Below are positions 18,020-26,053 of a stretch of DNA of 42,989 nucleotides, one piece after another. Numbering within the stretch: the first letter of the stretch is position 1; each line of letters begins with the position of its first letter. The notes under the pieces were generated by a model, which was given only the letters and a program-made list of their open reading frames with translations, searched no databases and was not told where the DNA came from. Where the stretch lies: assembly GCA_012516755.1 (NCBI GenBank), contig JAAYWE010000211.1, positions 1 through 42,989 of the forward strand, given 5' to 3'. This DNA comes from Treponema sp. GTDB taxonomy: Bacteria; Spirochaetota; Spirochaetia; Treponematales; Rectinemataceae. Position numbers and translations under genes: made by a program.

Positions 18020-20809
18020 TTATTTATTTTTAGAACCGCGTGGTCTGCCCCGAGGGCGTTTTGCCTTGGACGATGCGGCGGCCTTTGGAGGTCTACCAGG
18101 TTTTCTTGTAGATTTATGAGCGGCCTGAGCATCTTCAATCACCGCCTGTGCAGCAGCGAGTCTAGAGACGGGCACCCTGAAAGGAGAAGAGGATACATAG
18201 TTCATGCCTACTCGATGACAGAATTTTACCGACTCTGGATCTCCACCATGTTCACCGCAGATACCTACCTTGAGTCTAGGCCTCGATGAGCGGCCTTTTT
18301 CTATTCCCATTCGTATAAGCATACCTACGCCATCCTGGTCGATATTCTGAAATGGGTCTGCTTTGAAAATCGCTCCCTTCTTTTCATCGATATAGTCTGG
18401 CAGAAACCTACCGGCATCATCGCGGGACAAACCGAGGGTCATCTGAGTCAGATCATTTGTACCAAAGGAGAAAAATTCAGCGACTTTTGCTATTCTATCT
18501 GCGAGCAAAGCGGCTCGTGGAACCTCTATCATCGTACCGATCATATATTTCAATGGCACTTCTGATGCCGCTATTATGGCAGCCGCTATTTCACGTGCTC
18601 TTGACTCAAGAATTTTTAGCTCTTTGTCATCTATAACCAAAGGGATCATAATCTCTGGAAGAACTTTTATACCATTCTTGGTCATATTGCATGCGGCGGT
18701 GATTATTGCCGTAACCTGCATATCCAGGATTTCTGGATAGGTTATGGTCAAACGGCAGCCTCTATGACCTAGCATTGGATTTAGTTCATGCAGTTGCTCT
18801 ACTCGCTGAATTACCTTTTCAATAGGAACACCAATTGCATCGGCAAGCTCGCGCTGACCTTCTTCATCGTGTGGAACAAATTCATGAAGAGGTGGGTCGA
18901 TTAGGCGGATAGTTACAGGTAGACCATCCATCACTCTAAATATGCCCTCGAAATCTTTGGTCTGAAATGGGAGGAGTTTAGCCAGGGCTTTTTTACGGCT
19001 TTCGGTATCATCCGCTATGATCATCTCGCGAATTGCAAGAATACGCTCTTCTGAATCGAAAAACATATGCTCAGTTCGGCATAGTCCTATTCCTTCAGCA
19101 CCCAACTCCCTGGCCTTTTCAGCATCATAAGGAGTGTCGGCATTGGTGCGAACTTTGAGCTTTCTGGTCCTGTCTACCCAGGACATAAGAGTTTTATACG
19201 CTTTAGGAGGCTCGGGCTTAACAAGTTTGAGCTGCCCAAGATATACATTTCCGGTATTGCCATCCAGAGTGATATAATCTCCTTCTTTTACGATCTTATC
19301 TCCAACGGCAAAATGGCGGTTTTCATAGTCTATTTCGAGCTTTTCGCAGCCCACAATACAGCATTTACCCCATCCTCGCGCAACAACGGCGGCATGGCTT
19401 GTCTTGCCACCGGTAGCTGTCAGAATACCTTGAGCTGCATGCATGCCGCCTACATCTTCGGGACTGGTTTCCTTGCGAACAAGGATGATTTTTTCACCCT
19501 TTTCTTCCCATTCCTCAGCGACCTTTGCATTGAATACAACCCTGCCTACTGCGGCTCCTGGAACAGCATCGATACCTTGCACAAGAAAAGATTTCTTAAG
19601 CGCTGTAGCATTCGATTTATCGATCATTGGATAGAAAATTCCCTCTATATCAGAGGCTTTGATACGAAGTATCGCTTCTTCTTTAGTAATCAGCTTTTCT
19701 TTTACAAGATCTACTGCGATGCGGAAGGCTGCAATAGGGCTACGTTTTCCCGTACGGCACTGCAGCATATAGAGCTTACCTTCTTCCACGGTGAATTCCA
19801 GATCTTGCATATCTCTATAATGTCTTTCAAGCTTTCTGCGGATATCGACAAGCTGTTTGTATACTTTTGGGTCAAGCTTTTCGAGCTCTGCAAGCTTTAT
19901 AGGCGTCCTAATTCCCGCAACAACGTCCTCGCCCTGAGCATTAATGAGATAATCACCGTAGAAGATATTTTCGCCAGTATTTGGGTCCCTGGTAAAACAT
20001 ACGCCGGTGCCCGAACTGTCACCTTTGTTACCAAAAACCATCTGAACGATATTTACGGCGGTCCCTTTAATTCCCACCAGCTTCTCTACTTTTCGGTATG
20101 TCACGGCTTTTTCTGCCATCCAAGAATCGAAGACCGCATTGATAGCGCCTTTTAGCTGTTCCCATGAGTCTTGCGGAAAATCTGTCCCAATATGATCGCG
20201 ATATATCTTCTTGAAGGATTTGATAAGCTCACCGAGTTCTTCTTCGTTCACATCGGTATCGTTTACTTTTTGTTCGGAGGGTATTCCTATGCGTGGCCTT
20301 GTCTTTGTCTCTTTGATTTCCTCAAAGGCTTTATCGAATATTTCCCTATCTATTCCCATGGCTATAGAGCTATACATCATAATAAAGCGCCTATATGCAT
20401 CCAGAGCAAAGCGCCTATTTCCGGTCTTAGAAGCAAGACCCTCGACCGAAGCATCGGTAAGACCGAGATTCAAGATAGTCTCCATCATACCGGGCATCGA
20501 AACAGGTGCCCCGGATCGAACAGAGACGAGAAGCGGATCCCTTGGATCGCCAAGGGTCTTTTTTGTCACCTTTTCTAGATTCTTTATATGCTTTTGGATC
20601 TCTGCTTCAAGCCCTTCCGGCCATTTTTTCCCATTCTTGTAATAAAGCTCACATACTTCTGTGGAGATAGTGAAGCCGGCGGGAACTGGAAGTCCAATTT
20701 TGGTCATCTCGTGAAGGCCTGCTCCCTTGCCACCGAGCAGCTCTTTCATTGAGCCATCTCCTTCGGCAAGGCCTGCACCAAATGCATACACGAATTTTCT
20801 TCTTGGCAT
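18020..20809 (-). CDS. ppdK: Pyruvate phosphate dikinase with AT-hook-like C-terminal tail
   Basis: PPDK interconverts pyruvate, ATP and Pi with PEP, AMP and PPi; in anaerobes it often serves PPi-linked glycolysis. The 929 residues include the ATP-grasp nucleotide domain (GGKGAGLHEMTKIGLPVPAG; RSGAPVSMPGMMETILNLG), the phosphohistidine domain TGGKTSHAAVVARG (catalytic His about 472), and the PEP-binding barrel (RTEHMFF, PLHEFVPHDEE, GTNDLTQ, and CGEHGGDP with the catalytic Cys). Homologues normally end at about the LAAAQA helix. Here some 30 extra residues follow (900-929), with two GRP cores in RKPGRPPK and KRPRGRPRGSK, the form of AT-hook DNA-minor-groove motifs. GGAGG precedes the ATG. It has its own promoter and terminator. 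Confidence 0.96.
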   Translation of the reverse strand: MPRRKFVYAFGAGLAEGDGSMKELLGGKGAGLHEMTKIGLPVPAGFTISTEVCELYYKNGKKWPEGLEAEIQKHIKNLEKVTKKTLGDPRDPLLVSVRSGAPVSMPGMMETILNLGLTDASVEGLASKTGNRRFALDAYRRFIMMYSSIAMGIDREIFDKAFEEIKETKTRPRIGIPSEQKVNDTDVNEEELGELIKSFKKIYRDHIGTDFPQDSWEQLKGAINAVFDSWMAEKAVTYRKVEKLVGIKGTAVNIVQMVFGNKGDSSGTGVCFTRDPNTGENIFYGDYLINAQGEDVVAGIRTPIKLAELEKLDPKVYKQLVDIRRKLERHYRDMQDLEFTVEEGKLYMLQCRTGKRSPIAAFRIAVDLVKEKLITKEEAILRIKASDIEGIFYPMIDKSNATALKKSFLVQGIDAVPGAAVGRVVFNAKVAEEWEEKGEKIILVRKETSPEDVGGMHAAQGILTATGGKTSHAAVVARGWGKCCIVGCEKLEIDYENRHFAVGDKIVKEGDYITLDGNTGNVYLGQLKLVKPEPPKAYKTLMSWVDRTRKLKVRTNADTPYDAEKARELGAEGIGLCRTEHMFFDSEERILAIREMIIADDTESRKKALAKLLPFQTKDFEGIFRVMDGLPVTIRLIDPPLHEFVPHDEEGQRELADAIGVPIEKVIQRVEQLHELNPMLGHRGCRLTITYPEILDMQVTAIITAACNMTKNGIKVLPEIMIPLVIDDKELKILESRAREIAAAIIAASEVPLKYMIGTMIEVPRAALLADRIAKVAEFFSFGTNDLTQMTLGLSRDDAGRFLPDYIDEKKGAIFKADPFQNIDQDGVGMLIRMGIEKGRSSRPRLKVGICGEHGGDPESVKFCHRVGMNYVSSSPFRVPVSRLAAAQAVIEDAQAAHKSTRKPGRPPKAAASSKAKRPRGRPRGSKNK

Positions 20810-20869
20810 GAGGTTTTTCCTCCGATATATAGAAAACGGGCTGACGAATAAGTAATTCGCTGCGGTGGA

Positions 20870-20898
20870 AAACTAATCGAAACGGCAAAATTAGTCAA
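20870..20898 (-). promoter_or_regulatory. Sigma-70 promoter for ppdK
   Basis: On the minus strand TTGACT (20898-20893), a 17-base spacer and TAGTTT (20875-20870) match sigma-70 consensus at five and four positions. The predicted leader is about 55 bases and ends with GGAGG before the ATG. The leader includes a small CGAAT/ATTCG inverted repeat. Confidence 0.65.
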
Positions 20899-20981
20899 GC
20901 TATGTATAAATAACGTTGTTAATTATCTTATTATTCTGCTTAAAGGAATTAAGACATTGCTTTATATCGTTATATCTATCG

Positions 20982-21626
20982 TCATCTCCAAACGATTTCG
21001 ATTTGGGGGGAAGAGCTCACAGTTAAAAGATCAGCCATTGCGCATTCCAGGATGGTCTTTTTGCCAGAGCTTGTTTTACGAATAAAATCCCCATATTTAA
21101 TAGAGACCTCAGGAGCGGGAGATTTTGCGGTCTCAATGATCAGGATAAATCGATAAGATGAAAACTGTTCAAAAATGTACTTCTTCATATCTGGATCAAG
21201 AGGCGGAATGTCATTACCAAAATCGAATTTCAAAGAATAGCTGCCATTTTCTTCGCTGAATCTAGTATAACTTCGGGTAGGATCGAGGTAGTCTATAAGA
21301 TTCTCTGGAGAAGCGAAATTCAACGCAAAAGAAATAATTGTATTGTTGGCGTTATTTGTTTTTGAGTACGATTTCAGGGAAATACCTTCTGAGCCCTGTA
21401 ATCCTCGCTCGATATCTTCGCGAGAGAGGGCAAGGGGTAGGGAAGGGGTGGTTTCTTCTGATCCGAAATCCACAAAGTCCTTAGATATTTGATATACAAC
21501 AGAGAATGTTCCCGCACCTTTGGAATCGATTTTGGTTGAAGCTTCAATCCCGATACAAGAGATGAAACATAAAGTCAGAGAGATAGTAAAAGCCATAAAG
21601 AGCAATATTTTCCCGAGACTTTTCAT
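20982..21626 (-). CDS. Predicted lipoprotein of unknown function
   Basis: A 214-residue product starting MKSLGKILLFMAF, a lipoprotein signal peptide ending in the lipobox-like LCFISC. The Cys, about residue 24, would be lipidated. I chose the ATG at 21626 rather than one 16 codons upstream because a basic n-region plus hydrophobic core begins there and GAGGG lies just ahead. The mature part resembles the 'KIDSKGAGTFSVVYQIS' beta-sandwich start seen in many treponemal lipoproteins, but I cannot assign a family. It is 13 bases downstream of the DUF503 gene and probably cotranscribed with it. Confidence 0.72.
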   Translation of the reverse strand: MKSLGKILLFMAFTISLTLCFISCIGIEASTKIDSKGAGTFSVVYQISKDFVDFGSEETTPSLPLALSREDIERGLQGSEGISLKSYSKTNNANNTIISFALNFASPENLIDYLDPTRSYTRFSEENGSYSLKFDFGNDIPPLDPDMKKYIFEQFSSYRFILIIETAKSPAPEVSIKYGDFIRKTSSGKKTILECAMADLLTVSSSPQIEIVWR

Positions 21627-21639
21627 TGGATTAGCCCTC

Positions 21640-21930
21640 TCATCCGTATATCTCGTAATGCATCTGTACTTCAAAGAGTTCTACCGGATAATGGTCCTCT
21701 ATGAACGTTACAGCATCTTGCAGTACTTTTTCTCCGTACTGTGCGGAATTAGATACTAGCGCAGCTCCTATTTCTGCAAAAACAAGTGAATCAAGCAAGT
21801 CAGTTTCGGCGCAAGAAAGTCGGTATCTGTGCTGAAGTCTGTCCTTTATTCCGGAAACTACTCTTCTTTTATCTTTGATAGTGGATGTCTCATTCAATTT
21901 GAGCACCAATCGCAACATTGAAACAACCAT
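21640..21930 (-). CDS. DUF503 / YlxP-like protein
   Basis: The 96-residue protein matches the DUF503 (YlxP) pattern: an N-terminal beta strand (MLRLVLKLNETSTIKDKRRVV), SGIKDRLQHRYRLSCAETD, then ALVSNSAQYGEKVLQDAVTFIE. YlxP has been linked to ribosome maturation in Firmicutes, where it usually lies between infB and rbfA; here it is about 19 kb away from them. Start at 21930 (MVVSML) is chosen over longer alternatives that lack similarity; the ATG at 21918 is also possible. No Shine-Dalgarno site is visible. On the minus strand an extended -10-like TGATAATAT (21947-21939) ends eight bases before the ATG, hinting at a leaderless mRNA. Confidence 0.78.
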   Translation of the reverse strand: MVVSMLRLVLKLNETSTIKDKRRVVSGIKDRLQHRYRLSCAETDLLDSLVFAEIGAALVSNSAQYGEKVLQDAVTFIEDHYPVELFEVQMHYEIYG

Positions 21931-21960
21931 TCTATATAATATTATCACTTGAGCCTGTCC

Positions 21961-21989
21961 TTGACAGCCCCTTTCTACGGGGATATTGT
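21961..21989 (+). promoter_or_regulatory. Promoter of metG, predicted leaderless
   Basis: TTGACA (21961-21966, perfect), a 17-base spacer and TATTGT (21984-21989, four of six). The metG ATG begins at 21997, so the usual start point six to eight bases after the -10 falls on or beside the ATG. No Shine-Dalgarno site exists between -10 and ATG. Confidence 0.65.
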
Positions 21990-21996
21990 CCAAGCC

Positions 21997-24246
21997 ATGA
22001 AAAGAAGACTCATTACCTCAGCCCTTCCATATGTAAACAATGTTCCTCATCTTGGCAATCTGATTCAGGTCTTATCTGCAGATGTGTTTGCTAGATTCTG
22101 TAGACTTAGTGGATATGAGACTTTGTATGTCTGTGGTACCGATGAATATGGCACCGCAACTGAGACAAAAGCTCTCGAGGAAAAAGTGAGTCCGCGTGAG
22201 CTCTGTGATAGGTTTTATGCAATTCACCGCGATATCTATGAATGGTTTGAAATATCTTTTGATACTTTCGGTAGAACATCGACTCCAGAGCACACAGAGA
22301 TCACGCAATCCATTTTTCTAGATCTAGACAATAATGGCTATATTTCAAGTCAATCCATAGATCAACTCTATTGCGATACTTGTGGCCGTTTTCTTGCCGA
22401 TCGATATGTAAGAGGAACTTGTCCACATTGTGGTTATGATGGAGCACGTGGCGACCAATGTGAGATGTGCGGGAAATTGCTCGATCCAATGGAGCTTTTG
22501 AATCCCAAATGCATAAGTTGCGGAGGTACTCCAAGACCACGTTCAACCAGACATCTATATTTGGATCTGCCTGCAATACTTCCTAAGCTGGAAGCCTGGA
22601 TGAAAGACGCAAGTGTAAAAGGCTTTTGGGCAAACAATGCAATACAGATGACACAGGCTTGGATACGAGATGGGCTGCATCCACGCGCTATCACCAGGGA
22701 TCTAAAGTGGGGGATTCCCGTACCCAAAGAGGGATTTAAGGACAAGGTCTTTTATGTATGGTTTGATGCGCCTATCGGTTATATTTCAATGACAGCAAGA
22801 TTGGCAAAGGAAAGGGGGTTCGACTGGAAAAGCTGGTGGCAGAAACCCGACGAAGTAGAACTTTTCCAGTTCATAGGTAAAGATAATATTCCATTCCATA
22901 CTGTCATTTTTCCTTCCAGCCTTCTGGGCACCGGAAAAAAATGGACTATGCTGCATCATATGTCCAGTACCGAATATCTCAATTATGAAGCTGGCAAGTT
23001 TTCCAAATCCAAGGGTATTGGCGTTTTTGGAAACGACGCTATGAATACTGGGATTCCTGCTGATATTTGGCGCTTTTATGTATTTTGGAATAGACCTGAG
23101 ACTTCAGATCATACATTCACATGGGCCGATTTCCAGGAAAAGGTAAACGGAGAACTAATAGGCAATTTGGGAAACCTTGTAAATAGGACACTAACTTTTA
23201 TTTCGCGCTATTACAAAGGAATTATCCCCGATGGAACTCCAGATGAAGCCTTCTGGAAGGAGGTTACGGATCGCGAACAAGAGACTTCAAAGCTTCTGGA
23301 ACTGGCTGATCTTCGAGATGCATTCAGAACCATTTTTTCCATAGCAGATTTGGCCAACAAGCGTTTCCAGTATGAAGAGCCATGGAAAGCTAGAATAGAC
23401 AATCCCAAAAAAGCCAGCTCCCTTATGCGCGACCTATGCTATGTGCTGAAAGATCTAGCAATAATGACCTATCCCTATATGCCAAGGACAGCCGAGAAAC
23501 TTGCATCTTTTTTAGGGATAGAAATAGGACAGGGGAAGCTTGGCTGGGCTGATCTTGGTCTAAGAGGAGACCTTAAAAGAATAGAAAAACATGAGGTTCT
23601 TTTTAATAGACTTGAGGATGAGCTGATTGCCTCCCTTCGCGCTCAATATTCTGGCTCTCAAAAAGAAAGAGAAGAAATGGCAGAGCAGAATCGCAAAAGC
23701 GAGGGGCAGCTCCCTGTTTCTGAAGAAGAAGATCACAATGATCGATTAGATCAGATAATAGATCTATGCGTCGCTCGTATTATAAAGATCGAGCGACATC
23801 CCAAAGCCGACAGACTATATATAGAGACCCTGGACGATGGCAGTGGCTTAGAAAGAGTTATTGTTTCAGGACTTGTGCCCTTTTATAGAGAAGATGAGCT
23901 TCTTGGCAAGAATATTATAATTGTTAACAACTTAAAGCCAGCAAAATTGCGTGGGATTGAGAGTAAAGGCATGCTTCTCGCGGCATCGACCAAAACCCCA
24001 GAGGGAAACGATATCGTCGAAGTTCTGACCGCTCCAAAGGCAAATCCTGGTGAAAGAGTATTGCCAGAAGATATAGACATGGAAAATCCGGCAGAGACGG
24101 TACCAAAGGAGAGCATCGATATCGAAACATTTTTAAGAATACCAATGTATGCAAAAGATGGATATGCTTGGATAAAAGGCCAGCGTCTTATGGCTCATGG
24201 CGAACCTATAAGGCTCGAAAAAGTTATGGATGGGAAAATTGGCTAA
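21997..24246 (+). CDS. metG: Methionyl-tRNA synthetase with C-terminal tRNA-binding domain
   Basis: MetRS charges tRNA-Met and initiator tRNA. The class I signatures are PHLGN at residues 17-21 (HIGH) and KFSKSKG at 334-340 (KMSKS). A zinc-knuckle region with four CxxC pairs (CDTC, CPHC, CEMC, CISC) spans about residues 126-175, the two-knuckle type also seen in E. coli. Residues ~588-700 form the OB-fold tRNA-binding domain (ARIIKIERHPKADRLY; NLKPAKLRGIESKGM), which dimerises MetRS in many bacteria. Length is 749. ATG 21997 is chosen because family similarity starts at RRLITSALPYVNN. Confidence 0.96.
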   Translation: MKRRLITSALPYVNNVPHLGNLIQVLSADVFARFCRLSGYETLYVCGTDEYGTATETKALEEKVSPRELCDRFYAIHRDIYEWFEISFDTFGRTSTPEHTEITQSIFLDLDNNGYISSQSIDQLYCDTCGRFLADRYVRGTCPHCGYDGARGDQCEMCGKLLDPMELLNPKCISCGGTPRPRSTRHLYLDLPAILPKLEAWMKDASVKGFWANNAIQMTQAWIRDGLHPRAITRDLKWGIPVPKEGFKDKVFYVWFDAPIGYISMTARLAKERGFDWKSWWQKPDEVELFQFIGKDNIPFHTVIFPSSLLGTGKKWTMLHHMSSTEYLNYEAGKFSKSKGIGVFGNDAMNTGIPADIWRFYVFWNRPETSDHTFTWADFQEKVNGELIGNLGNLVNRTLTFISRYYKGIIPDGTPDEAFWKEVTDREQETSKLLELADLRDAFRTIFSIADLANKRFQYEEPWKARIDNPKKASSLMRDLCYVLKDLAIMTYPYMPRTAEKLASFLGIEIGQGKLGWADLGLRGDLKRIEKHEVLFNRLEDELIASLRAQYSGSQKEREEMAEQNRKSEGQLPVSEEEDHNDRLDQIIDLCVARIIKIERHPKADRLYIETLDDGSGLERVIVSGLVPFYREDELLGKNIIIVNNLKPAKLRGIESKGMLLAASTKTPEGNDIVEVLTAPKANPGERVLPEDIDMENPAETVPKESIDIETFLRIPMYAKDGYAWIKGQRLMAHGEPIRLEKVMDGKIG

Positions 24247-24257
24247 GTAAAAAACCA

Positions 24258-25544
24258 ATGTCCGATGTATTAGAGCAGAGTGCCATGGATGTTTTACCAA
24301 GAATAGAAATAAGCCCCATTCTATCGGCAATCGATTGTTTGCCTGAATGCTGTGATCAGGGCTTTTTGCAATCCAAGTTCTGGGGACTTTTTAAATCTCG
24401 CACCGGCTGGCAAGCCTATTCATGCACATACTCTTTCTATAATAAGGATTTGAGTGGTAGGATCCTTGTTTTGAAGAGGAAATTTGCAAAACTTTTTTCT
24501 TTTCTTTATGTTCCTTTTGGAGCAGCGGAATTGAGTTCTATTCCAGAGCGTTGGATTACTCTGGCTGCACTTGGGCGAGCTTTGGGCGAAGCTTTTGGTG
24601 GCAGAGATGTTTTCATACGTTTCGATTTGCCATGGGAGTGCGATGTAGATCCAGCAAAGACTAAGGAAGAAAAAAAGCCTGATATAGAAAATTCTTTGGG
24701 ATTCCATATTTCGGGCTTGTATAAAGGAACCGACGTTCAGGTGCCAGACACCGTCATCTTAGACCTGCGAGATGAAGAACAAAGAATATTAGCTAAAATG
24801 AAGCCTAAATGGCGCTATAATATAAGACTATCTCAAAAGAAAGGCATTTCTGTAGCAGACGAAGGTTTCTCCAGTCTTCCATTATTTATGTCTCTTTATA
24901 AAGAAACAGCTAGGCGAGATAGAATAGCTATTCATCCGGAGAGCTACTACAAGACTCTATTCGAAACAAGCTCTGAGATCTCAGAAGTTGCTCAAGAAAA
25001 TTCTATAACTACCACCAGGCCCCGTTTGTCTCTATATGTTGCTCGGCATAAAGATGAGGTTCTTGCATGCATAATTGTCTTGCATTTTGGAAATACCTCG
25101 ACCTATCTCTATGGGGCATCATCGAGCGAGAAACGAAATCTAATGCCTACTTATGCATTGCAATGGCAAGCTATTCTCGATGCAAAGAGATTCGGGGCAG
25201 ATAAATATGATTTCTTTGGTATACCGCCCGATGATAAAGATGCGTCTCATCCTATGGCCGGACTCTATCTCTTTAAGACGGGCTTTGGGGGAGAAATAAT
25301 ACATCGTTATGGAGCCTATGATATCAGTTTAAGGCCTTTTCTCTATTTTGCTTTTAGAACAGCAGAAAAGATGCGAAGCTTCTGGCACAAAAGGATCAAA
25401 AAATCTCTGAATAAAAAGACAGTTGGACTATCTGGTAAGGCCACAAAAGAGTCAACAATTCGGAATGTACATCAAGGGCAGGTATCCGAAGAGCTAGCTT
25501 CTTTAAGCTCCGATTCAGAAAACACGAAACCCTCGAATCCATAA
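24258..25544 (+). CDS. FemAB-family aminoacyl (peptidoglycan bridge) transferase
   Basis: FemABX enzymes transfer an amino acid from aminoacyl-tRNA to the lipid II stem peptide. Two GNAT-like halves are visible. A characteristic MKPKWRYNIRLSQKKG follows LDLRDEEQRILAK, and the second half holds YGASSSEKRNLMPTYALQW, the KYDFFGIPP strand and LYLFKTGFGGEI. Start 24258 lies 11 bases after metG and lacks a Shine-Dalgarno site; ATG 24285 is an alternative. The last ~35 residues are a Ser/Lys-rich tail outside the family core and overlap the convergent AMMECR1 gene by 73 bases. The metG-fem pairing links tRNA charging with wall building only by position. Confidence 0.82.
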   Translation: MSDVLEQSAMDVLPRIEISPILSAIDCLPECCDQGFLQSKFWGLFKSRTGWQAYSCTYSFYNKDLSGRILVLKRKFAKLFSFLYVPFGAAELSSIPERWITLAALGRALGEAFGGRDVFIRFDLPWECDVDPAKTKEEKKPDIENSLGFHISGLYKGTDVQVPDTVILDLRDEEQRILAKMKPKWRYNIRLSQKKGISVADEGFSSLPLFMSLYKETARRDRIAIHPESYYKTLFETSSEISEVAQENSITTTRPRLSLYVARHKDEVLACIIVLHFGNTSTYLYGASSSEKRNLMPTYALQWQAILDAKRFGADKYDFFGIPPDDKDASHPMAGLYLFKTGFGGEIIHRYGAYDISLRPFLYFAFRTAEKMRSFWHKRIKKSLNKKTVGLSGKATKESTIRNVHQGQVSEELASLSSDSENTKPSNP

Positions 25545-26050
25545 AGTCGCGCAAGAGGAGATTTCCATATATTGGAAGGGAGACCCGCCTTCCAGCAGAG
25601 CTGCTCTAAGAAAGTTTCTTTATCCCATCCAAATTCTATTGGCACTTGTGGAAGCAGTATTCCAGATCTTCCATTAGCATAGATGAGAAGACCATGTTTC
25701 CCTATCACAATTTCCTCTGGAGAGATCGGGTATAAGGGAGAGAGGAGGGTGATTTCTATCTCGATCAATGGAAGCTCCTCCTCGTGCAAGGGCGGAAAAC
25801 GTGGGTCTTCGAATGCAGCCGCAAGCGCCATCTGTTTTATAGTGCTAGGCAAATTAGCGTCGCCCTGGATTCTACCAATACAACCCCTAAGCGATCCATT
25901 TTTTTTCAATGTGACAAAGGCTCCACATTTTAGAGATGTAGAAAGGTGCGGAGGATCGATTTCCTTTTCGCCTTTCAACGAAGCATGTATTGTGAGGCGC
26001 GCATAATTCAATAGTTTCTTTTGATCCTCTGGAGATATTGCAAATTCCAT
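25472..26050 (-). CDS. AMMECR1 domain protein (AmmeMemoRadiSam system protein A)
   Basis: A 192-residue AMMECR1-family protein. It has the invariant GSLRGCIG (here NGSLRGCIGRI) and AFVTLKKNG before it, then ALAAAFEDPRFPPL, IEITLLSPLYPI, GKHGLLIYANGRSGILLPQV and EQLCWKAGLP. The LRGCIG region is the likely active or ligand site, but the biochemical role of the family is still poorly defined. AAGAGG in the end of the MEMO gene is its ribosome-binding site, and only three bases separate the two genes. The C-terminal tail (about 15 residues after GFVFSE) lies in the overlap with the FemAB gene. Confidence 0.9.
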   Translation of the reverse strand: MEFAISPEDQKKLLNYARLTIHASLKGEKEIDPPHLSTSLKCGAFVTLKKNGSLRGCIGRIQGDANLPSTIKQMALAAAFEDPRFPPLHEEELPLIEIEITLLSPLYPISPEEIVIGKHGLLIYANGRSGILLPQVPIEFGWDKETFLEQLCWKAGLPSNIWKSPLARLYGFEGFVFSESELKEASSSDTCP

Positions 26051-26053
26051 AAT

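Noticed and set aside
19313-20155. 280-codon open frame antisense to ppdK
   Set aside because: It lies entirely opposite a certain gene, and its sequence is a Phe/Ser-rich shadow with no family features.
21997-22020. T-box leader for metG
   Set aside because: There is no room for one: the promoter is within about 40 bases of the start codon and no T-box sequence is present.
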